From NCBI GenBank assembly GCA_016866635.1, contig VGLT01000020.1:1-10910 (forward strand): a stretch of DNA of 10,910 bases, read 5' to 3'. Made by a program: the position numbers and the translations under genes. Below, piece by piece: positions 5,847-10,910 of this stretch (the first letter of the stretch is position 1; each line of letters opens with the position of its first letter). The DNA comes from Candidatus Uhrbacteria bacterium. GTDB taxonomy: Bacteria > Patescibacteriota > Patescibacteriia > 2-12-FULL-60-25. The notes beneath the pieces are model-generated. The model saw nothing but the letters and a program-made list of their open reading frames with translations, did not search any database and was not told where the DNA came from.

Positions 5847-5956
5847 AAGTGGAAAAAATCAAAAGTCAAGAGTTTTAGGGGTTGAAGAACCAAAAGCATT
5901 ACAATACAGCCAAACTTTTGCCTTTTGCCTTTTAACCTTTGACTTTATTTTGTGGC
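5847..5956. repeat. infA/rpmJ spacer with heptads of a second family in inverted arms
   Basis: This 110-base spacer is the longest within the ribosomal block. Plus-strand 5914-5948 is five 7-base units: ACTTTTG, CCTTTTG, CCTTTTA, ACCTTTG, ACTTTAT. At 5855-5875 three units run the other way: AAAATCA, AAAGTCA, AGAGTTT. The stretches 5854-5875 and 5912-5933 are inverted repeats matching at 18 of 22 positions. Between them is a small GGTT-GAAG-AACC hairpin (5880-5891) and one CATTAC unit (5897-5902) of the first heptad family. No convincing promoter was found. The region could fold in RNA and attenuate or process the transcript, but that is inference. Confidence 0.6.
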
Positions 5957-6181
5957 CTAGAGTCTATACGTGATGCGACCCTTTGTCAAATCGTATGGCG
6001 AAATCTCAACCTGGACCTCATCCCCCGGGGTAATACGGATGCGGTTTTGGCGCATTTTTCCGCCCAAATAACACAAAATACTCTGTCCGTTTTCGAGTTT
6101 TACCCGAAAGGTGGCACCTGGGAGAGATTCCTCGACCGTGCCTTTAACCACCAAAAAATCTTTACTGGGATTTTTATGCAT
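5957..6181 (-). CDS. infA: Translation initiation factor IF-1
   Basis: This 74-residue protein with an OB fold blocks the A site during initiation. It reads [20 protein letters not shown], then [29 protein letters not shown], ending [14 protein letters not shown], all matching the IF-1 signature. The start at 6181 (MHKNPSKD) gives the standard family length. An in-frame ATG at 6253 would add 24 residues without family support and would overlap the preceding gene. It starts 11 bases after the stop of the membrane-protein gene. It heads the rpmJ-rpsM-rpsK-rpsD-rpoA-rplQ series, but its usual upstream neighbours map, adk and secY are not here. Confidence 0.96.
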   Translation of the reverse strand: MHKNPSKDFLVVKGTVEESLPGATFRVKLENGQSILCYLGGKMRQNRIRITPGDEVQVEISPYDLTKGRITYRL

Positions 6182-6192
6182 TGAATCCAATA

Positions 6193-7698
6193 TTACTTCA
6201 AACCCCCCAAGGCCGCAAGCGCTCGGTAATCTGACCAGACCAGATTGCGCCAATCTTTTGACCCCTCTTCGAGACGCTCTCTTTTATCGGTAAGGATATT
6301 AGTGAGAACCTTGCGATCTTCAACAACTGATCCCGTGCTCATGCGTCCGAGCATATTTGGTGATTCTATTTGGGGAAAATTTTGATACAATCTCATAGCA
6401 ATTGGCAAAGCGTCTGAAGAAAGACCATTTAAAAGGTAGGCCGCGTCAATGCTCGTGCTCTGCTTATTTAAGAATCTATTCACGTTCCAACTAGCGATAA
6501 CGTGCTCCGTCGGAAAAACGAGCAACAATGAAAACACGAGAATTCCGAACAAGAACAACATCTTGGCAAGCAGGTTATATTCGAGATGGAGATTTAGTCC
6601 GACAAGCAAGGCGATCAAAACAATGGCGATAATCAGCATCACCGCCATCGCCCACCAGCGTGCGACCGTGAGACCGTAGGCATCAACATAAAGGGTGAGG
6701 CGACGAACAGCCGAAATAATCACGAGACCGGTTTCCACGAGAAGAGCTGAGAGCAAAACGCGGACAACCATGTGTTTAATGTGTGCGAAAGCGTAGAGAA
6801 ACCAGGTAATGGCAAAGACGATGCCTGAGGCAACCAAAAGCTGGAAGAACCCTTCGCGCGCATAAGCGGCATAGGTCAAACCGTGAGACTGAATCGTCTC
6901 AACACCACCAAAAAAGTAGACCAATTGAAAACCGATGAATAGAAGAAACAACGCATTAAGTAATCCCAGGAAGGTATAGAGCGCAGTTCGATTCTGCACA
7001 AATAATTCCCACGTGCGCTTCCCTCGCTGGGTAAAGCGTCCGTGTAATCCGCGGGTGAACATCATCCAGCCATACGCCAAAAAGATAATCCCAACGATAG
7101 CATCACGAACGATTTTAAAGACCCACTCTGCCAACGTACGCGCTTCAAAGAATTTCTCTAGGGATTGGCGAAAGAGCGGGTCCGCGGAAGCAAAAAGCGC
7201 TCCAAGGATAAGGAGGAATGGCAAAGCCACAAACATTCCTAATAGAATTTGTCCAACACGCTTGCCTGTCGAACGGCCGTTGAACATTTGACCGAGACCA
7301 GGGAAAGGAAAGATGGTTTCCAAAACCATAATCGCTGGCCAAAAACTGATCGTGTGGCGCCAAGATTGTTTGGGCGCAACCAACCAATACGCAAAAAACG
7401 TGAGACAGAAAAAGGTAATGAAAAATCCTAAAACACGAACCACATCGTTGGCGTAGATCACCTGTGCCATGACGGAAAGTAGAACTGGCCCAAGAAAAAT
7501 GTAGGCCCAATGATTGTGAAAACTTTTTGCCAGCGCCGCAACTACATGCAGACCAATGATCGTCGCAAGCACGAACAGAGCAAAGGCCAGACCAAAGGGT
7601 CTTTCTGCCAAGGTCAGGTGGAATACGACCGTTAAAACAACGGCGGTCGCGAGTACACCGAAAGAGGCTCGCGCCGGAAAAGGGGCGGTTGGAGTCAT
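6193..7698 (-). CDS. Polytopic membrane protein, DUF4153/DUF4173-like
   Basis: This 501-residue protein has about eleven or twelve hydrophobic segments between residues 12 and 395, and a soluble C-terminal tail (about 400-501). Recognisable stretches include [18 protein letters not shown] (about 159-176), [20 protein letters not shown] (273-292), [16 protein letters not shown] (332-347), and the tail motif NVNRFLN...[16 protein letters not shown]. These are features of the DUF4153/DUF4173 families, whose biochemical role is not established. No enzyme motif is visible. It starts 21 bases after the alaS stop and ends 11 bases before infA, so it is probably co-transcribed with translation genes although nothing ties it to translation by sequence. 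Which of the two related families fits best needs a profile comparison. Confidence 0.8.
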   Translation of the reverse strand: MTPTAPFPARASFGVLATAVVLTVVFHLTLAERPFGLAFALFVLATIIGLHVVAALAKSFHNHWAYIFLGPVLLSVMAQVIYANDVVRVLGFFITFFCLTFFAYWLVAPKQSWRHTISFWPAIMVLETIFPFPGLGQMFNGRSTGKRVGQILLGMFVALPFLLILGALFASADPLFRQSLEKFFEARTLAEWVFKIVRDAIVGIIFLAYGWMMFTRGLHGRFTQRGKRTWELFVQNRTALYTFLGLLNALFLLFIGFQLVYFFGGVETIQSHGLTYAAYAREGFFQLLVASGIVFAITWFLYAFAHIKHMVVRVLLSALLVETGLVIISAVRRLTLYVDAYGLTVARWWAMAVMLIIAIVLIALLVGLNLHLEYNLLAKMLFLFGILVFSLLLVFPTEHVIASWNVNRFLNKQSTSIDAAYLLNGLSSDALPIAMRLYQNFPQIESPNMLGRMSTGSVVEDRKVLTNILTDKRERLEEGSKDWRNLVWSDYRALAALGGLK

Positions 7699-7719
7699 AC
7701 TGTCTCTAGAATAACCGGC

Positions 7720-9591
7720 TTATTCACCCTTGTCTAATGTCGCTTTGATGCGACGAATTCCCGCCGAGACAGCTTCCTCTTTTTGAATTTTGAATAAACC
7801 GAGCTCTCCCGTGTGAGTCACATGCGGGCCACCACAAATTTCTTTGGAAAAATCACTTGTGTCATTCCCGATGAAATAGACTTTAATTTTTTCTCCGTAT
7901 TTTTCTTCAAACAATCCTATAGCGCCGCGCTGTTTTGCTTCTTCGACCGTCATCTCCTCAAAACGCACGGGCACATCTTGTTTGATCACTTCATTGATTA
8001 TGTCTTCTACTTGTTTGATTTGTTGTGGCGTCACTTTATTGGGATGTGAAAAATCAAAACGCAAACGCTCGGGTGTAATGTTGGATCCACGCTGTTCCAC
8101 ATGTTCGCCGAGCACATTTTTCAACGCGCGGTGGAGCAAATGCGTTGCGGTATGCAAGCGAGTCGTTTCGATCGAATGGTCTGCGAGACCGCCCTTGAAT
8201 ATCCCGGCCGAAGCGGTACGAGAGACATCCTGGTGCTTCCTAAACTCCGCTTCAAAGACCGCATGATCAACAGACATCCCTTTTTCTTTCACAATCTCCT
8301 CGGTCAATTCGAGGGGAAATCCATACGTGGAAAAAAGGATGAATGCCTGCTCACCCGTGATCGATCCTGCTTTGAGCATTTTTTCCAGCTCCTTTATCCC
8401 CTTCTCCAGGGTCTTGCCAAATTTCTCTTCTTCCTTCTTTAACTCACTCACGATTGATCCGAACCGCTCTTCCAATTCTGAATAGGCACTACCAAATTCA
8501 CCAATGACAACTTCTGCCACCTGGTGGGTAAACGGATCCATGATTCCCAATCGTCGACCCTCACGAATCGCTCGGCGAAGCAAGCGACGCACGAGATATC
8601 CTTGACCAACATTTGAAGGCGTTACCCCGCGTGGATCGCCTATGATAAATGTTGCCGCACGAATATGATCGGCGATGATACGGAACGAGCGGGACTGATC
8701 TTTATACGTTACACCGGACAGCTGTTCGAGCAGTTGAATGATGGGCTTAAAAACATCCGTATGAAACACATCTGGATCATTTTGTTTGGCCGCGGCTAAG
8801 CGCTCAAGTCCACCCCCAAAATCGACATTCTTCTGTGCGAGTTTTTCAAATCCATTTTTCGTTTTCTGATATTCCATGAACACGTTATTCCCGATTTCCA
8901 TAAAACGGCCGCAATCACAATTCACGTGGCACGGTTCGTCGCGATAAGGAGAATCTTCGTGCAATGTTAGCTCCAATCCAAAATCCCAAAACATTTCTGT
9001 GTCTGGTCCACCCGGCTCACCCACCGGCATCTTGTCTGGGGTGCCCGAGCGCGACCACCAATTCTTTTGCTCGTCATAATAAAATATTCTCCCCCCTTGC
9101 ATGCCGTCTCGTTCAGCAAAATCCACATCTTTTGCTTCCATGCCGACAGAACCAAACACCCCTTGCCATAGAGCGACAGAATCTGTGTCACGCGGAATGC
9201 CGATCGCGTCATTGCCACGAAAGACCGTGACGTATAAACGATTTGGATCCAAACCGATTGTCTCCGTCAAAAAATCAAACATCCATTTGATTTGCTCATT
9301 CTTAAAATACGAGCCTAGAGACCAATTGCCCAACATTTCAAAAAACGTGGTGTGTCGATTGTCCCCAATCTCATCAATATCTTGTGCACGAAAACATTTT
9401 TGTGCATCTGCTAAACGATCACCGGCCGGGTGCGTTTGTCCCAACAAATACGGCACCATGGGTTGCATGCCAGAGCCGGTGAAGAGAGTGGTCGGATCGT
9501 TTTCTGGAATCAGAGAAGCCGAGGGCAAAATCGCATGACCTTTTTCACGAAAAAAATGGAGGAACGCTTTACGGATGTCGGAGACGGTCAT
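7720..9591 (-). CDS. alaS: Alanyl-tRNA synthetase, short form without the C-terminal C-Ala domain
   Basis: This 623-residue enzyme charges tRNA-Ala with alanine. The class II catalytic domain occupies about 1-260, with FTGSGMQPMVPYLLGQ (37-52), motif 2 RAQDIDEIGDNRHTTFFEML (68-87) and motif 3 GGGLERLA (259-266). A tRNA-recognition region follows (about 300-460, including GYLVRRLLRRAIREGR). The editing domain has the zinc ligands HTATH (480-484) and CGGPH (586-590), so removal of mischarged serine or glycine should be intact. The protein stops at ATLDKGE right after this domain. The DHHA1/C-Ala part that brings typical bacterial enzymes to about 870 residues is absent. EPCHVNCDCGRF (219-230) is a cysteine-rich insert before motif 3. 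It lies 11 bases downstream of the 256-residue gene. Confidence 0.96.
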   Translation of the reverse strand: MTVSDIRKAFLHFFREKGHAILPSASLIPENDPTTLFTGSGMQPMVPYLLGQTHPAGDRLADAQKCFRAQDIDEIGDNRHTTFFEMLGNWSLGSYFKNEQIKWMFDFLTETIGLDPNRLYVTVFRGNDAIGIPRDTDSVALWQGVFGSVGMEAKDVDFAERDGMQGGRIFYYDEQKNWWSRSGTPDKMPVGEPGGPDTEMFWDFGLELTLHEDSPYRDEPCHVNCDCGRFMEIGNNVFMEYQKTKNGFEKLAQKNVDFGGGLERLAAAKQNDPDVFHTDVFKPIIQLLEQLSGVTYKDQSRSFRIIADHIRAATFIIGDPRGVTPSNVGQGYLVRRLLRRAIREGRRLGIMDPFTHQVAEVVIGEFGSAYSELEERFGSIVSELKKEEEKFGKTLEKGIKELEKMLKAGSITGEQAFILFSTYGFPLELTEEIVKEKGMSVDHAVFEAEFRKHQDVSRTASAGIFKGGLADHSIETTRLHTATHLLHRALKNVLGEHVEQRGSNITPERLRFDFSHPNKVTPQQIKQVEDIINEVIKQDVPVRFEEMTVEEAKQRGAIGLFEEKYGEKIKVYFIGNDTSDFSKEICGGPHVTHTGELGLFKIQKEEAVSAGIRRIKATLDKGE

Positions 9592-9602
9592 GAGAGCATA
9601 GG

Positions 9603-10373
9603 TTAAACGCTTTTAGGAGCCTCGGCAAGCACAGGTGTTGAAACCGATGGCAATCCCGTGAGTTGGTGATACAACATTTCTGCTTGATTAATAAACACTT
9701 TTAGCAAACTTGTATCCACGTCTTGGACGTCCCCAGAAAACGCCAACAGCAAATAGGCCTTGTGATCCCGTTTGCCATCAGAGGGGATGACGAGAATTTT
9801 TTGTCCATCTTCCGCCTTCACAAAATCATAGCCCACCTTTTGCTCATGCAACATTTTTAAATCTCTATTATGAACGCGAAACACCATCTGTCCGCTGGTA
9901 TGGTGAATAAACTCTCGATCGGTTCGTAGTTTAGATAGCTCAACGCAACGGATGAGAGCAGCCCGGGCTCCAACCGCCGCACACGCATTAGCCGCAAGCG
10001 CAGAAAATAAATCTTTTGATAGGCGGGCGTCGACCGTGGCGCGCGACGTATCATTGGCTAATTTCTTTAGCAATTCAATTTTTCGATTGATCGCCCCGAT
10101 ATAGGCGTAGGAATCGATCAATTCTGTTTTAGCCCTCTGATACGCGTCTTGTATTTTTTCACTTTCCTTGGCACGACGCTCCATGACGCGCTCATAAATC
10201 GTGAATGTCACAAGGCCAGCCATACCAAAAAAGAAAATGGTAATCTCCTCCAACCAGGTTTGAGATAAACCAAAATGCTCACGTGTAATAAAGGACGGCG
10301 AGAGAACCGCAAAAACAAAAAAAACCAGGTAGAGCAAGGAAACCCACTCTAACCTTGAAGATTTTTGGGGCAT
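9603..10373 (-). CDS. Unrecognised membrane-anchored coiled-coil protein with possible GAF-like domain
   Basis: This 256-residue protein has two N-terminal hydrophobic segments (about 10-29 and 44-60) with a short loop. A charged helix of coiled-coil character follows (about 60-107, YERVMERRAKESEKIQDAYQ onward). The soluble alpha/beta region at about 110-238 includes DLFSALAANACAAVGARAAL and KILVIPSDGKRDHKAYLLLAF. The order membrane anchor, coiled coil, compact sensory-like domain resembles the input half of signalling proteins, and the last part could be a GAF fold. No kinase, cyclase or DNA-binding motif follows. It starts four bases after mnmA and ends 11 bases before alaS, so it is in the same transcript. 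I do not recognise a named family; function is unknown. Confidence 0.72.
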   Translation of the reverse strand: MPQKSSRLEWVSLLYLVFFVFAVLSPSFITREHFGLSQTWLEEITIFFFGMAGLVTFTIYERVMERRAKESEKIQDAYQRAKTELIDSYAYIGAINRKIELLKKLANDTSRATVDARLSKDLFSALAANACAAVGARAALIRCVELSKLRTDREFIHHTSGQMVFRVHNRDLKMLHEQKVGYDFVKAEDGQKILVIPSDGKRDHKAYLLLAFSGDVQDVDTSLLKVFINQAEMLYHQLTGLPSVSTPVLAEAPKSV

Positions 10374-10377
10374 GAAT

Positions 10378-10910
10378 TTAGCCTACCTGCTCGTCTAAAA
10401 TAAATCCACCTCCCAAGCATTCGCTTCCTGTATAGATCACGGCTGACTGTCCAGGAGCGAGGCCCCAAACGGGTTTTTTAAATACAAGTTTATACCTGTG
10501 AGCCTTAAGCTCAAAGATGTGGGCGGATTCTGGTTTTTGTCGATAGCGAATCGCGACCTCGACCCGGGAGCCATCTTTGACCGAAACGCCTCGCGTCCAA
10601 TTCACATCTCCAATCATGGCTTGTTGAGAAAACAACAATGGATGGTCACGGTTCGGGACGACCATCAGTTGGTTTTTTTGTCGATGCTTTGCCGCGACGT
10701 ACCACGGTTTTCGATCACGACTCACTCCCAAACCCTGTCGCTGACCGATGGTATACGCATCCAGTCCATCATGATGACCAATGATTGCTCCCTGTTCATT
10801 CACAATCTCCCCCGGGCGTTCTTTAATTTTTTTTCGCAAGAATGCATGAAAATCGAGCTTGCCCACAAAACAAATTCCCTGACTGTCTGGTTTTTTTGCG
10901 GTTGAAAGCT
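10378..10910 (-). CDS. mnmA: tRNA 2-thiouridylase MnmA, C-terminal part
   Basis: The minus strand is open from the window edge (first full codon at 10908) to TAA at 10380-10378, giving 176 residues of a longer protein. It begins LSTAKKPDSQGICFVGKLDF; the cysteine in SQGIC is the catalytic persulfide cysteine of MnmA (Cys199 in E. coli). DAYTIGQRQGLGVSRDRKPWYV follows, then the beta-barrel tail ending PVWGLAPGQSAVIYTGSECL and GGGF. MnmA puts sulfur on U34 of tRNAs for Lys, Glu and Gln. The N-terminal PP-loop ATPase domain lies outside the window. A GTG at 10866 is internal and is not the start. The gene precedes the 256-residue gene by four bases. Confidence 0.95.
   Translation of the reverse strand, partial: LSTAKKPDSQGICFVGKLDFHAFLRKKIKERPGEIVNEQGAIIGHHDGLDAYTIGQRQGLGVSRDRKPWYVAAKHRQKNQLMVVPNRDHPLLFSQQAMIGDVNWTRGVSVKDGSRVEVAIRYRQKPESAHIFELKAHRYKLVFKKPVWGLAPGQSAVIYTGSECLGGGFILDEQVG

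Noticed and set aside
6182..6253. Extended 98-residue version of infA
   Set aside because: It would overlap the upstream membrane-protein gene and add 24 residues that match no IF-1; the 74-residue form matches the family length.
7709..7725. Hairpin GAATAA-(5)-TTATTC around the alaS stop codon as a terminator
   Set aside because: Only six mostly A-T pairs and no following T-run; the next gene starts 21 bases after the stop and appears co-transcribed.
10378..10866. A separate 162-residue gene starting with GTG at 10866
   Set aside because: The frame stays open to the window edge and encodes SQGICFVGK just upstream, so the GTG is an internal valine codon of mnmA.
1..10910. CRISPR array, tRNA or rRNA genes, insertion sequence, altered genetic code
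   Set aside because: No spaced 20-40-base repeats, no cloverleaf or rRNA-like stretches, and no transposase were seen. The heptad repeats have no spacers. TGA is used as a stop by the methylase gene and conserved proteins read correctly with the standard code.

Overview
The window looks like a chromosomal segment of a candidate-phyla-radiation (Patescibacteria) bacterium. This is inferred from compact versions of universal proteins (alanyl-tRNA synthetase of only 623 residues, RNA polymerase alpha of 235 residues without its C-terminal domain, uL13 with a short C-terminus), from very tight gene packing on one strand, and from the near absence of Shine-Dalgarno sequences before the core genes. 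The genes read with the standard code and TGA is used as a stop. I cannot name the lineage more finely.

Every supported gene is on the minus strand, so transcription runs from high to low coordinates. The block from 10910 to 2258 holds thirteen co-directional genes: the 3' part of mnmA, an unrecognised membrane/coiled-coil protein, alaS, a DUF4153/DUF4173-like membrane protein, infA, rpmJ, rpsM, rpsK, rpsD, rpoA, rplQ, rplM and rpsI. Spacers are 1 to 35 bases, except a 110-base spacer between infA and rpmJ. The infA-to-rpsI part is the classic alpha operon with the rplM-rpsI pair appended. Upstream of infA, the usual secY-adk-map neighbours are replaced by tRNA-modification and aminoacylation genes. 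A 13-bp hairpin at 2197-2227 with a U-rich 3' arm closes the block as an intrinsic terminator.

Between the terminator and 1955 lies an AT-rich regulatory region: a TATAAT box, an 11-bp-spaced direct repeat, a hairpin that pairs with a strong GGAGGG, and an 11-codon leader ORF whose stop overlaps the next start. It precedes a restriction-modification cassette. The first gene is a 590-residue protein with an N-terminal PD-(D/E)xK-like nuclease motif joined to an N6-adenine methylase. Its ATGA overlap leads into a DNA-recognition (S) subunit that leaves the window at base 1. The layout resembles BcgI-like (Type IIB) systems. It is more AT-rich than the ribosomal block, which suggests acquisition by transfer.

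The most unusual pattern is a family of 7-base tandem repeats (GTAATGC and close variants) in the longer spacers of the ribosomal block: rpoA/rplQ, rpsD/rpsK and rpsM/rpmJ. The infA/rpmJ spacer holds one further copy and a second, different set of heptads (CTTTTGC-like) arranged as an inverted repeat. At two sites the stop codon of the upstream gene (rpoA, rpsK) lies inside the repeat.
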